From the NCBI GenBank assembly GCA_001311565.1, contig BBBM01000008.1, positions 20,164 through 84,163 on the forward strand: DNA of 64,000 bases. The letters run 5' to 3'. Source of the DNA: Desulfothermus okinawensis JCM 13304 (GTDB lineage: Bacteria; Desulfobacterota; Desulfovibrionia; Desulfovibrionales; Desulfothermaceae). The notes below the pieces were generated by a model. It worked only from the letters and a program-made list of their open reading frames with translations, ran no database searches and was not told where the DNA came from. The position numbers and the translations under genes were made by a program. Numbering within the stretch: the first letter of the stretch is position 1; the number at the start of each line of letters is the position of its first letter. Of the stretch, positions 43,927-54,825 are shown piece after piece.

Positions 43927-44519
43927 TAAAATACCTCCGAAAGAAAATTAATTATTTCCCTATGAAATGTATGGGGATCTTTTAAATAACATGGATGAGG
44001 GCCGTCTTTTATTACCACTAGTCTGGAATTGGGAATATTTTGTTTTAAGAAGTGGGCGTATTTTATTGGTGCCAGGTCGTCCTTTTCTCCCCAAATAATC
44101 AATGTGGGTACTGTAAGTTCTTTTAAACGATGGGCATTTTCCTCAACTCCAACAGTACCAACAAGTATTAGACCTTTGGGTATGTCTTTGTATTTAAAAT
44201 AAAAATTGAGGGTTATTCTACCACCCATAGAAGGTCCTAGTACAACTGGCGATTCAATACCTTCTTGTTTTATGACATTATATAATACATCTATTTGTTC
44301 CATTATACAGTAGGGTGAGTTCCCAAATCCAGGCATATCAACTGCCATCACCCTGTAACCTGCAGTGGCAAGGGTTTCAATGGTACCTAACTCCTTCCAT
44401 GTCTGGGCCTTAAACTTGGCTCCATGGAGAAGCACTATGGATTTATCAGAATCTGGGTTGGCAGAGAGTGTGTGGATTCTGCATTCCTCTATTTCTAAGT
44501 ATTTTTGTGAGATATCCAT
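43926..44519 (-). CDS. Alpha/beta hydrolase resembling ABHD14/CIB
   Basis: An intact 197-residue ORF. The fold is clear: VLLHGAKFKAQTWKELGTIE, VMAVDMPGFGNS, nucleophile elbow LGPSMGGRITL (Ser), acid WGEKDDLAP (Asp) and histidine VIKDGPHPCYLKDPHTFHRE. HGxxFxxxTWxxLGT, the GPSMGG elbow and the HPCYL segment are close to animal ABHD14B (CCG1-interacting factor B), for which lysine deacetylase activity has been reported. The bacterial homologue's substrate is unknown. No signal peptide, so cytoplasmic. Good ribosome site AGGAGG before ATG 44519. Confidence 0.85.
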   Translation of the reverse strand: MDISQKYLEIEECRIHTLSANPDSDKSIVLLHGAKFKAQTWKELGTIETLATAGYRVMAVDMPGFGNSPYCIMEQIDVLYNVIKQEGIESPVVLGPSMGGRITLNFYFKYKDIPKGLILVGTVGVEENAHRLKELTVPTLIIWGEKDDLAPIKYAHFLKQNIPNSRLVVIKDGPHPCYLKDPHTFHREIINFLSEVF

Positions 44520-44591
44520 AAAAATCCTCCTTTTTATTGGGATATGATTTCCTTTACTTCCCTAAAATAGTTCTGTATAAATTCTCCCAGT

Positions 44592-44616
44592 GTGAATTAA
44601 TTATAATTTTATTCAC
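44592..44616. promoter_or_regulatory. 25-bp imperfect palindrome in a divergent promoter region
   Basis: GTGAAT (44592-44597) and ATTCAC (44611-44616) flank an AT-rich, mostly symmetric centre, giving a 25-bp operator-like palindrome midway between the hydrolase gene (minus) and the UspA gene (plus). This spacing suits a regulator binding both promoters. No regulator gene is adjacent. Confidence 0.35.
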
Positions 44617-44688
44617 CTGGTTAGTCAAAGTGTAATAAAGACAATTTGTAAAAAACATTTTGTATTCAAAAAAAGGTGAGGTGAGATT

Positions 44689-45122
44689 ATGGCAAAGCTA
44701 GAGAAAATTTTGTGTGCAATTGACTTTGGTCCTTTAACTCCTAAAGTCTTAGATTATGTGAAGACCTTAACCAGTTGTTTAAATGCCAAGATACATCTTA
44801 TATATGTTGTGCATTCCCTGGACGTAATTGAGCAGTTCTCGGTGCCTAAAAGCTATAGGGAAGAATATGAAAAAGAGATGATATCCAGGCAAATGAAAAG
44901 GCCAGGGAGATAATTAAGAAAGATTTGCAGGGAAAGATGTTGAATTTAAAATAAAATCAGGAGATCCTGCAAAAGAGATTTTAGCCTATATTAATGAAAT
45001 TGGGGCGGACATGGTGGTAATTGGAGCAAAAAAATAAAAAGGATATAGGGGAATTTTTATTTGGTTCAGTTGGTGAAAAGGTCATTAAACTGTCTAAGGT
45101 GCCTGTTTTTATAGTTAAATAA
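44689..45122 (+). CDS. Universal stress protein (UspA family)
   Basis: About 144 codons. N-terminus KLEKILCAIDFGPLTPKVLD, middle IHLIYVVHSLDVIEQF, and the C-terminal ATP-binding signature VIGAKK-x-DIGEFLFGSVGE followed by VIKLSKVPVFIVK (the G-2x-G-9x-G(S/T) type motif). It is expected to be a small cytoplasmic stress protein. Frame errors near 44890, 44930 and 45030. Start ATG has GAGGTGAG upstream. Confidence 0.88.
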
Positions 45123-45155
45123 ATATTTTTTTTACTAATAAGGAGCCTTTACAAG

Positions 45156-46414
45156 GTGAGTATCTTAATAAAACAAGTCCTTTTAGATGGTGAAGAAAAA
45201 GACGTATACATTGAAGGAGAAGTATTTAAAAAGATAGGGAAATCCCTGGATGTTAAGGCCGATTATGTGATTTCAGGAAAGGACAGGGCAATAATCCCTT
45301 CATTTTTCAATGTGCATACCCATGCTGCAATGACCCTTCTTCGGGGGTATGCAGATGATATGGACCTTCACACCTGGCTAAGTAATTACATATGGCCATT
45401 TGAAAGGAAATTGACTCCAGAGGACGTGTATATTGGCACAAAGTTGGCTTGTCTTGAGATGATTAAAACAGGTACTACCTTTTTTTTGTGATATGTATTG
45501 GCATGTTGATGCCATTGCCCAGGCAGTTGATGAGATGGGGATCAGGGCAGCTCTGTCTTCTGCATATGTTGACTTTGAAGATCCCAAGAAGGGGGAGTAT
45601 TTTCAAAAGAGGAACAGGGAATTTTTTTGATTCTCCCCCAGGGTCTCATCAAGGATAAAATTTATAATGGGTCCCCATGCAATTTATACAGTGTCAAAGG
45701 AGTCTCTCAAATGGATAAGGGATTTTGCCAGGGAGAGGGATCTTTTTATAAATATCCACGTTGCTGAGACCAAAAAGGAAATGGAGGATTGCCTTAAGAT
45801 AAGGGGGACTACCCCTGTTAGATATCTGGAAGACATTGGTTTTTTTAAATGAGAGATGTATCCTTGCCCATGTTATTTGGGTGGATGATCAGGAAATTGA
45901 AATTTTGAAAAATAGGAATGTAAAGATAGCCCATGTTCCAGCATCAAATATGAAGCTTACGTCAGGGTCTTTTAGGTTTGATGACATAATAGGTAAGGGT
46001 GTGATGGTTGGAATGGGTACAGATGGTTGTGCATCTAATAATAATCTGGATATGCTAGAAGAGATGAAAATAGCAGCCTTAAGGGCGAAGATGGCCTCAA
46101 ATAACCCCTCGTCAGGTAACAGTGAAGATATATTTAGATGTGCAACTATAAATGGAGCCAGGATTTTTGGAATAGATGCAGGAGAGATACTTGAGGGTAA
46201 ATTGGCTGACTGCGTTTTAATAGATTTAAATCATCCGCAAATGGTGCCATGTCATAACCTGGTTTCCAATTTGGTGTATTCTTCAAATGGAGATGTTGTC
46301 ACCACCACTATTTGTAATGGAAGAATCTTAATGGAAAATAGATACGTAAAAGGGGAAGAGGAAATTATAAAAAAAACAAAAAAACAGGTAAAATCCATTC
46401 TTGATAGGTTATAA
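45156..46414 (+). CDS. mtaD: 5-methylthioadenosine/S-adenosylhomocysteine deaminase
   Basis: An amidohydrolase of ~420 codons with start GTG 45156 and AAGGAG upstream. Metal and active-site features: PSFFNVHTHAAMTLLRGYAD, DDMDLHTWLSNYIWP, MGPHAIYTVS, INIHVAETKKEME and VGMGTDGCASNNNLDMLEEM. These match MtaD, which deaminates SAH and MTA to the inosyl forms for methionine-cycle recycling. Frame errors at T8 (~45483), T7 (~45625) and T7 (~45846), each repaired by removing one T. Confidence 0.93.
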
Positions 46415-46511
46415 TTGAAATTAATTTTCATGTTATTTCCAAGGAGAATAATGTAACAGTTATTTACAACTAGTATTTTTTTATACAATTTATCACTTTA
46501 ATAAATTTAGG

Positions 46512-49116
46512 TTAAGCTTCTCCCTGTGCTATCATATCATAAAATTCTTTTTTTATATTGCTTCAGAGACATTGTATCGTTTAGGGCAATGTCAAGTAAC
46601 CTTGTAAGTCCCAATAGTACTCCAACCTTGAATAGAGAATCTTTACAGGTTTTTTTTATCTTCTCCCTTTAGTCTGGCCTTTAAAAAATCTCCTTTTGTT
46701 ATTGTCTTAAATCCTATTTCTTTTAATATAGTATTTATGAGCTTTATTCTAAGCTCACGCCTCCGTCTATCAGCAGCTCCACCTTTAAAAGAAAAAGAAA
46801 CATGATTTAAATAGGGATCATGTGAGATATATGAATCTAAAGTTACATAGTGATAACCAAGACAAAGACTTAGATTAAGATATTCATGGGTAACTACTGC
46901 AAAACTCCTTGTGTCATATTGGATTTGCTCCAGAGAAGGGGTTCGTATAATAGCTGCCATAAAGCCGGATACATGGCTCTTTCTTGATGCTGGTCCGTTC
47001 CAATAAGTTTTTGGGACAACCATCCCTTTCCATAGGGCCTTAAAAGGAACACAATTAATAACTTCAGGTTCAATAATACTGGAACCAGGTTCTATTTGTT
47101 TAGAGTCATCAACTGAAACTACAGATTCAAAGAGATCAAGTACGTATAAATTAAATGGAAGATCAGTTTTTACCCTATATATGTTCTTTACATTTTCCAA
47201 TCCAGTATGTTCTCTTAATTGGAACATTTCATTTAAAGCCGCCTCATGGCAAAAGCGAATTATGTCGTGCCATGTGCGGCATCCACCTGGTTTAAATTCC
47301 TGTGTCCTGGGATCTGTTAGATACAAAGGGAAAATAAATTTTGATATTTTTTTTTAATATGTTATAGGACTCAGTTTCTCTAATATTTATCTCCACAGGT
47401 AGTACGTCTGTTTCCATTGCATCAAATAGCTCTTCAACTATGCCTTCATATATTATGCCTTTTGATGCATCTACTGTTATTTCTTGTCCGTCCCTTAGTA
47501 TAGAACAAATATTTTCTACCCGTACCACACAGGGTATTTTAAATTCCCTCACAACAGAGGACATATGATCAGTTAAATTACCTTTTTCCACAACAATGGC
47601 AGATGCCTTTGGAAATGCCCCCACATATTGAGGAGAAGAATTTTTTTAAAACCAGGACCCCTCCCTGGGGGAAATTAAAAAGGTCGTGGATGTCTTTTGG
47701 TTTAAATACTGGACCTGCTCCTATTCCCGTAGCCACAGGCTGACCCTTATCTGAGATTATGGGGGCACTCACTAGCCTATGTTGAACTGTATGTTTCTGA
47801 GTTAAATGAAGTGGCCTGGTTTGAAGGATGAATAATTTGCCATTTTTATCAAATGCCCATTCAATGTCCTGGGGTTGTTTAAAATGTTTCTCTATTAAAA
47901 GTGCTGCATTTGCCAATTCATTTAGTTGTTTTTCATTTAAACATGGTCTATTTATTAATGTTTGAGGAACTGCTTCCTGTTTAAGTCCACCGTGTGGAAG
48001 GAGCTTTAGCATTATATCTTTAGACACAATTTCCTGACGACATATAGGGAAATCTGGGACCCTTTTTAATATATAGGTATCAGCAGAGACAGTGCCCTCT
48101 ACCAATAATTGTCCAAGTCCCCATACAGCAGAAATCACCATCTCGTCCCTTTCTGTATGCACTGGATCAATAGTGTAAATTACCCCTGAACAAAGGGCAT
48201 CTACCATTAGCAAAAAAACCCACGCTCATATTTACGTCCTCTGAGCGTATATTTTTTTATCCTCTGATACATTATACTACGACTATTGTATTTACTGGAT
48301 ACCACTTCCTTGTACTTATCAAGTAACTCATTGGAGGGGACATTTAATATGCTGGAAAATTGACCTGCAAAGGAGTATTCCAGATCTTCTCCTATGGCAC
48401 TACTTCTAACCGCCCATCTAATAGGCCCTTTATATTTGTTTTCCAATTTTTTTACTTTCATCCATAATTGCCTGTGCAATATCTGATGGTACTTCAGCAT
48501 TTTTGATGAGTTGTTTGATTTTTTTCTTCTGCCTTAAGCAATAGACGGGAATTAGATATCTCTACTTGAGACAAAATATCTGCTATTTTTTTTCCGATAA
48601 ATTGTTGTATTCCAAAAAAATGTGTATAGGCACAAGCCGTTAATCCAAATCCATCAGGTGTATTAAGGCCACATTTATTTGCCACTTCACCTAAATTGGC
48701 CATTTTACTACCAACTTTATCAATGAATTTTATGGAAATATCCTTTAAAGGGATCAATATTGGTGTATAAAGGGATTCCTCTGTTCCATTTGTAATATTT
48801 AGCACTTTTCGTTCAAGCTTTTCAAATATATCCAATAGATCAGATTCATCTTTTTGGGATATTTTTGACAAATCAAATATTATATTTTTAATAGACCGGG
48901 ATAGATTACGAATCATGCTTTTTAAGTATGGAATACTAATAAGTTGTTTATTGTAGTATTTGTTTTCAAGCTCTGTCATTAGTTGAAGGGCATGTTCATT
49001 TTCTGATAAAAGGTCTAAAAATGCCCTGTATTGAATTTTTAAATTGTCTTTAATTGTGTCTCCAGATCCACCAAATTTTTCTTGTATTTTTTTTCCAAAA
49101 ACGAATCATATTTCAT
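46512..49116 (-). CDS. PEP-synthase-like protein with PPDK_N and phosphohistidine domains and an unusual C-terminus
   Basis: About 868 codons. After an N-terminal helical region (MKYDSFLEKK; LIRNLSRSIKN-like) comes the ATP-grasp PPDK_N domain (IDKVGSKMANLGEVANKCGL; RWAVRSSAIGEDLEYSFAGQ; AVWGLGQLLVEGTVSADTYI; IEWAFDKNGKLFILQTRPLH). The swivelling phosphohistidine domain reads ASAIVVEKGNLTDHMSSVVR, keeping the catalytic His. The PEP/pyruvate TIM barrel is replaced by a ~320-residue region with WHDIIRFCHEAALNEMFQLR and SFKGGAADRRRRELRIKLIN. It cannot be ordinary PEP synthase; similar proteins occur in other Desulfobacterota, function unknown. Frame errors near 49090, 48530, 48450, 48220, 47645, 47350 and 46650. 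Confidence 0.8.
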
Positions 49117-49169
49117 TCCCTTAAAATTACTAGAATAGAATTTTACAATTATATTATTACCTTAAATTT

Positions 49170-49267
49170 ACAGTTCACGATTCACGGTTCACGATTTAAC
49201 TAGGGGCACTACCATCCCAGACTAGACTCATCAAAGCTTGAGATATCGGAGTTAAGGAATTAAGCAA
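49170..49267. repeat. Heptad repeat plus dispersed-repeat copy downstream of oadB
   Basis: 49173-49196 holds heptads TTCACGA, TTCACGG, TTCACGA (reverse complements of the TCGTGAA/CCGTGAA units at 63.8 kb). 49226-49267 (TCATCAAAGCTTGAGATATC then CGGAGTTAAGGAATTAAGCA) matches 29799-29838 upstream of lpxD. The region separates the PEP-synthase-like gene from oadB. No gene is seen. Confidence 0.7.
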
Positions 49268-49277
49268 ATATCTATTT

Positions 49278-50410
49278 TTAAGGTGCAACCATAAAGTGCC
49301 AGAGGACTCCTGCAGCTATTGCAGATCCAATTACTCCTGCAACATTGGGGGCCATAGCGTGCATAAGCAAAAAAATTGGTCTTGTCTTCTTCCCTTGCAA
49401 CCATTTGTACTACCCTGGCAGAGTCAGGGACTGCTGACACACCTGCTGCCCCCACAAGTGGATTTATCTTTTCTTTTAAAAACAGATTTAGAAATTTTGC
49501 AAACAACACCCCTGATGCGGTTGCAACTGAAAATGCAAGTGCCCCTAACATAAAAATATATATGGATTTGGGGGTTAAGAAGTAGTCTGCCTGGGTGCTG
49601 GCGCCAACTGTAAAGCCCAAGATTATGGTAACGGTGTCAATTAATGCAGTCCTGGCGGTTTGGGCAAGCCTCTCTGTTACCCCTGCTTCTTTTAGTAAAT
49701 TCCCCAAAAATAGCATACTAAATAGGGGAAGGGAAGCTGGTGCCAGGAATGTTGTTAGTAAAAATCCCACTATTGGGAATATGGTCTTTTCTTTTTTTTG
49801 AGACCTCCCGTGGCTCCTCCATCCTTATAAGTCTTTCTTTTTTGGTGGTCAAAAGTTTCATAATTGGCGGCTGGATAACAGGGACTAGAGCCATGTAAGA
49901 ATATGCAGCAATGGATATTGGACCCAGGAGGTGTGGTGCGAGCTTTGCTGTTAAGAATATGGAAGTTGGTCCATCTGCACCACCAATAATACCAATTGAA
50001 GCTGCCTCCTGGGGTGTAAAGCCGATATATAGGGCACCTAGAAAGGTTAAGAATATTCCCATCTGAGCAGCTGCTCCAAGTAGCATTAAAAGGGGCCTTG
50101 CCAGCATAGTGGAAAAATCTGTCATTGCTCCAATTCCAAGGAATATAAGTGGTGGATAAATACCCTTTACTACGCCAAAGTAGAGGTAGTTTAATACACT
50201 TCCCTTTTCATAAACAGATATGTTTACCCCTGCTATATGTGGGACATTTCCAACAAGGATTCCAAATCCAATTGGCACCAATAAAAGAGGCTCATAGTGT
50301 TTGGCTATGCCAAGGTAGATAAGGACCATTCCCACAAATATCATTAGGATATATTTGATATTGATTAACGCAAAACCTGTTGTAGCTAAGTACTCCAGTA
50401 TATGGTGCAT
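49278..50410 (-). CDS. oadB: Sodium-pumping decarboxylase beta subunit (OadB/GcdB family)
   Basis: About 378 codons, strongly hydrophobic (nine or more helices). Family hallmarks: [40 protein letters not shown] (the conserved GGADGPT loop near the carboxybiotin/Na+ site) and, later, [20 protein letters not shown] and [20 protein letters not shown]. It would couple biotin-carboxyl decarboxylation to Na+ export. Two frame errors, T7 near 49795 and A7 near 49372. An OadG-like gene lies 43 bp upstream; no alpha (carboxyltransferase) or biotin-carrier gene is in the window. Confidence 0.92.
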
Positions 50411-50453
50411 AAAACCCCCGCTAAAAATTGATTTCCAAGATTAAAAACAAGGT

Positions 50454-50876
50454 TTATTTATCAATCCAATAATACCTGTCACTGTCTATTTGTACTATGA
50501 TTTCTGTCTCTATCAGGACTTTTATACTGTCCTTAGAGATATCCAGCCCCCTTTTTTTTTGCAAGCTCTAATACCCTGCGGAGGCTAAATTCTTCTCCAA
50601 CAAATTTAGATAGGGTATAGAGTTGTTTTGCCTGCTCAATTATTAAAGGCGGGTTGTTTTTTTATCTGGTCAAAACCAGGGAAGGGTGTCTTCTTTTTAA
50701 AAAAAAAATATGTTAGTAAATAATCCTGACCTATTGTCCCATATTAAAATTATCTTATGTAATTCTGAGAGAATTACATAAAGCCCGAATAGACCTAAAA
50801 ACACCGTTAACATCCCAACTAAGGTAATTGAAAAACCATTTGCAGAAATAATGGCGTCCATTCCTTGTATGGTCAT
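50454..50876 (-). CDS. OadG-like small membrane subunit with C-terminal extension
   Basis: Minus-strand ATG 50876 ([20 protein letters not shown]) gives one TM helix continuing GMLTVFLGLFGLYVILSELH, the layout of OadG/sodium-pump gamma subunits. After frame errors at A10 (~50697), T7 (~50657) and T10 (~50550), a soluble tail reads LIIEQAKQLYTLSKFVGEEF and ends KVLIETEIIVQIDSDRYYWI. It lies between pyrD (4-bp ATGA overlap) and oadB, so it is probably the gamma partner of OadB. The tail is longer than in classical OadG. Confidence 0.65.
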
Positions 50877-51790
50877 ATGATCAATTTCCCCCTGAACTCT
50901 TCTAGGCTGTTAATGTTTAATCTCTCTCCCATATTGATTAGTTCATCCACGATTTCAAAACTAAGTGCTGGGTTGGTGAAGTTCGCTGAACCAATCTGTA
51001 CTGCATGGGCACCAACCAGTATGAATTCAAATACATCTTCTACTGTGGATATCCCTCCAATACCAATTACTGGAATATCTACTGTCTGTGATACTTCATA
51101 GACCATCCTCAGTGCTATGGGCTTTATTGCAGGTCCAGATAGTCCCCCAATAACATTTGTAAGTTTAGGTCGTCTTTTATATATATCCACTGCCATGCCT
51201 GGGATGGTGTTAATTAGAGATATACAGTCTGCTCCTGCACTTTCCACTGCCTTTGCTATTTTTTTTATATCTGAGACATTGGGGCTGAGTTTTACTATCA
51301 CCACCTTTGAGCCTGCGAATTTTTTTAACTGTTTCGCATACCTTTGCAGAACTTTTTTTCATCCTGCCCAAATTGCATTCCCCCTTGTTTTACATTGGGA
51401 CAGGAGATGTTTACCTCCAGTGCTGCTATTTCTTTTCTCTGGGACACAATCTTGGTTAACTCCTCAAACTCCTTAATATCTTCACCATATAAATTTACGA
51501 TTATTGGCGTTTCCCTCCAGGGCAAAAGGGGCAATTTTTTTGTCTAAGAATGCATGTATCCCAATATTTTCAAGACCTATTGAATTTAGCATCCCACATG
51601 GTGTCTCTGCTATTCTATCCCCTATGTTTCCCTGCCTGGGATTTATTGATAGGCCTTTTACAACTATACCACCAAGTTTTTTTAAGGTCTCCAAAGCTCT
51701 CATATTCAATCCCATAACCAAATGTACCAGATGCAGTGAGTATTGGATTTTTTTTAATACAAGATTTCCAATCGTTACAGAAAAGTCCAT
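50873..51790 (-). CDS. pyrD: Dihydroorotate dehydrogenase B, catalytic subunit
   Basis: About 305 codons. Start [15 protein letters not shown]; then [48 protein letters not shown] (catalytic-loop cysteine typical of class 1B), [43 protein letters not shown] and [20 protein letters not shown] (FMN phosphate site). It pairs with PyrK to oxidise dihydroorotate with NAD+. Frame errors near 51750, 51680, 51535, 51350 and 51322. Confidence 0.94.
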
Positions 51791-51812
51791 ATAATTACCC
51801 CGCTTTTTTTAG

Positions 51813-52627
51813 CTAACATGTGCTGTGTTCACAGAAATTTGTAAGTTCTTCGCAATAAAATACAGGACCATGGGTACATACCTGAAAGTTTTTGTCACCA
51901 GGACCTGGTATTGAACACCCAAGACACACACCAATCCCACAGGCCATGGGTCTTTCTAAGGAAATCTGTAGCTGTGTCTTTTTTTGTGGAACAAACAGTA
52001 TGCACCATATTCAGAAACGGAAGAGGACCACAGGCAAAGATCTGTCCCTCAGATGAATACCCTTCTATCTTTATCTGAATGGCTTTTTTTTAGTCGCATA
52101 AGGTCCCTTTGGTTCTTGTCCCTTATTGTCCAGATTAGTATTTTTTTTGAGATATTTTTTTAGAGGATAGCAGGATATATCTTTCCTGTGGCCAAATATA
52201 ATTTCAATGTTTTCGGGTTTTGGATGTTTTTTTTATAAGTCCAAGGAAAGGAGCAATCCCCATACCTCCCGCAAGAATGAGTATTGGCAGGGACTTATCT
52301 ATTTTAAATCCATTGCCCAACGGACCCCATACCTTTACCTTGTCACCTGGCCTTAGCTGACTGAGTTTTTTTGGTCCCTTTGCCCACAACCTGAAAAAAT
52401 ATCTCCAATTTTTCATCATCCATATCAGATATTGAAAAGGGCCGGGGCAAGTATGGATCATATCCCATGAGTGGGGCCTTAACATGACAAATTGTCCTGT
52501 TTTGTAATTCCATTTAGGGGAAGAAAGCCTTAATATAAAAAAATTCTTCCCCTCCTACTGGGGCTACTTCTAATACCTTTAAGTCAAGACAAGTTATTTG
52601 ATCTCGGTTTGATGGGTTTTTATGCAT
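51813..52627 (-). CDS. pyrK: Dihydroorotate dehydrogenase B, electron-transfer subunit
   Basis: FAD/2Fe-2S subunit of ~265 codons. Fragments in order: MHKNPSNRDQITCLDLKVLE, FVMLRPHSWDM, LSQLRPGDKVKVWGPLGNGF, LPILILAGGMGIAPFLGLIK (NAD site), FACGPLPFLNMVHTVC and the 2Fe-2S motif RPMACGIGVCLGCSIPG with a fourth cysteine at FQVCTHGPVF. Frame errors near 52530, 52395, 52225, 52150, 52090 and 51980. 22 bp upstream of pyrD and 6 bp after recN. Confidence 0.92.
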
Positions 52628-52633
52628 TTTTTT

Positions 52634-54237
52634 TCATCTCTTTTCCTTTAAAAGTTGGGAGGCCAGGGCGTCACCTTGTCTGCCTCCTCCTGCCATTCTA
52701 GAAATTTCTTCAAAGATTTCACTCTCCTTTAATGAGCTACACCTACTAATTGTCTCTGACCCTTTGATTTCCTTTTGGATCCTAAAATGTCTGTTGGCCA
52801 TACATGCAATTTGTGGCCAATGTGTTACCACTATCACCTGGTGTTTTTCAGATAATTCCCGCAGTTTAATTGCCACCTTATTTAGTGTTAAACCTCCAAT
52901 ACCAGTATCAATTTCATCAAAAATAAGGGTTGGTAGCTCATCTCCCACAGTGGTGATAATTGCCAAAAAGAGTCTCGACAATTCCCCTCCAGAAACAGTT
53001 TGCTCAATGGGTTGTATACTGTGCCCTGGATTTGGACTCCAGAGCAGTCTTGCCCTTTTTTTCTTCTACACATCCAAAGAGTTTTAAAGGATAAAATTCA
53101 AATTTAATTTCAATGTCCTTATAAAATCCCAGCTCAGTGAGCTCTTTTTTTAACCTTTTTTTCAAGTTTTTTTTGCCTCATTAATCCTTTCATTGTTCAC
53201 ACGATATACCACATCTGATAGTTGGGATAAATAGCTTTTTCTAATTTTTTTCCAATTTTTTTTATCTCAATTACCAACTCATCCCTTTTAGAAACCTGTT
53301 CTTCAAGTGTTTGTTTTAACTTAAGTATATCGTCTAAGGACCTGTTTAACTTTCTTTTTAATTGTTCTATTTCAAATAATCTTGCCTCAATTTGTTCCAA
53401 CTCTGCCATCTTATCCAGGTGGATAGGATATGATTTGAGCTTTGCTTCTAAGTCCCTTATAGCATCTATGGACTGTTCAAGGGGATCTGAGTATTCTTGA
53501 AATTGTTTGTCTAAAATTGATATGTCCCTATAAGGGAAGCTAAGGTGATCAATTGATCTAACAGAGATGAATTCTCTGAGTCAATTGTCTGTATTGCTTG
53601 TTCTATTTTTTCCCCTAACTTTGCACTGTTTTTTAACTCTTCTCTCCTTTTTAATAGAATTTTATCCTCTCCAGGTGTGGGAGATATTCTATTTATTTCC
53701 TCTAGCTGGTATATTAAGAATTCCTTTTTTGCTTCTATCTCTGATATTTCCCTTTTAATTTCAGAGAGTTCTTCCTGGATCCTGGAAATTATTTTTACCA
53801 AGTGTTCCTTTTTCTGTAATAAACCTAAGGGCAGATATTCATCTAACAGCCTTGTATGGTATTCATGCCTTAGCAATTTGTGTTGTTCGTGCTGACTGGT
53901 ATATATTATGAGTTTATCCCTGATCTCAAGTACCTTATTTCTTGAGCTGAGTTTGTCATTTATGTAAATCCTGCTCCTTCCCGATTCCTCTAAGATCTCC
54001 CTCCTTATTATTATCTCATCTTCCCCATTTCTAAAAATGGCCTCTACATATGCCCTATCTCTTCCAGACCTTACCATTTTCCACGGTAAATTTTCTCCAA
54101 GCAAAAAGTCCAGGGATTTTAAGATAATGGATTTTCCAGCACCACTTTCCCCTGTAATTACATTGAGACCATTTGAAAATTCCAATTCTGCATCTTCAAT
54201 AATTGCCAGGTTTTTTTATTCTCAATAATTCTAACAT
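52634..54237 (-). CDS. recN: DNA repair protein RecN
   Basis: An SMC-like ATPase of ~535 codons. Start MLELLRIKN (ATG 54237), Walker A NVITGESGAGKSIILKSLDF, long coiled coil from about residue 150 to 370 (IISRIQEELSEIKREISEIE and others), and the C-terminal ABC signature/Walker B near LSGGELSRLFLAIITTV-like and PTLIFDEIDTGIGG, ending QVIVVTHWPQIACMANRHF. It promotes double-strand-break repair. Frame errors near 54215, 53515, 53250, 53165, 53055 and 52985. First gene of the recN-pyrK-pyrD-oadGB minus-strand series. Confidence 0.94.
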
Positions 54238-54380
54238 ATTTTATTAATTACTTTTAAAATACCAGAGTTTCGATTTATGGAAGTTATATACTTTTTCAAA
54301 AAAATAATTCAAATTGTTTATACCTGGATTTTGCCAAGTCCCCCATTATCCCTGCAATAGTTGGCTTTGTAAAAAAAATA

Positions 54381-54408
54381 TTGACACCAGGACAAAAATA
54401 AGTAAAAA
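54381..54408 (+). promoter_or_regulatory. Putative promoter for tRNA-Ala
   Basis: TTGACA (54381-54386) and TAAAAA (54403-54408) are 16 bp apart and end 15 bp before the tRNA. The -10 is A-rich and weak, so confidence is modest. Confidence 0.4.
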
Positions 54409-54423
54409 AATAAACCAATTCGC

Positions 54424-54496
<73 letters not shown>

Positions 54497-54516
54497 TGGG
54501 ATAAGATTGAAAAAAA

Positions 54517-54554
54517 ACAGGGGGTTACAAAAAAACGTAACTCCCTGTTTTTTT
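54517..54554 (+). terminator. Rho-independent terminator after tRNA-Ala
   Basis: ACAGGGGGTTAC (54517-54528) pairs with GTAACTCCCTGT (54537-54548), 12 bp with one G-U pair and an A-rich loop, followed by a run of seven T ending at 54554. Confidence 0.85.
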
Positions 54555-54611
54555 GTTGTTTGAGCCAATTTTAGAATAAAAATGGAGACAAAAACGGAGA
54601 AGTTTGGAAAA

Positions 54612-54644
54612 TACTTGCAACTCATCTCTAAGTTAGTGTAATTA
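54612..54644 (+). repeat. Left copy of a 33-bp inverted repeat
   Basis: TACTTGCAACTCATCTCTAA continuing GTTAGTGTAATTA. It is the reverse complement of 62763-62795 with three mismatches out of 33. It lies 58 bp after the tRNA-Ala terminator and forms one boundary of an 8.2-kb segment that carries the RND genes. Between here and the next gene (54645-54825) the only structure seen is a small hairpin CCCCTT-CTA-AAGGGG at 54722-54736. Confidence 0.75.
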
Positions 54645-54825
54645 GGTTAAAAGAAAAACAAAATACACAAAATCTTTCCTAACTCGAACTCTAAAGTTGT
54701 CAGTTTATATGTCTGGAACTACCCCTTCTAAAGGGGAATACAGGGGGGGTAAAACTCTATTGCAGAATTAAAGATTAAAGAAATGAATTGAAAAAAAATA
54801 AAAATTATTTTTGTAAATTAAAGCT

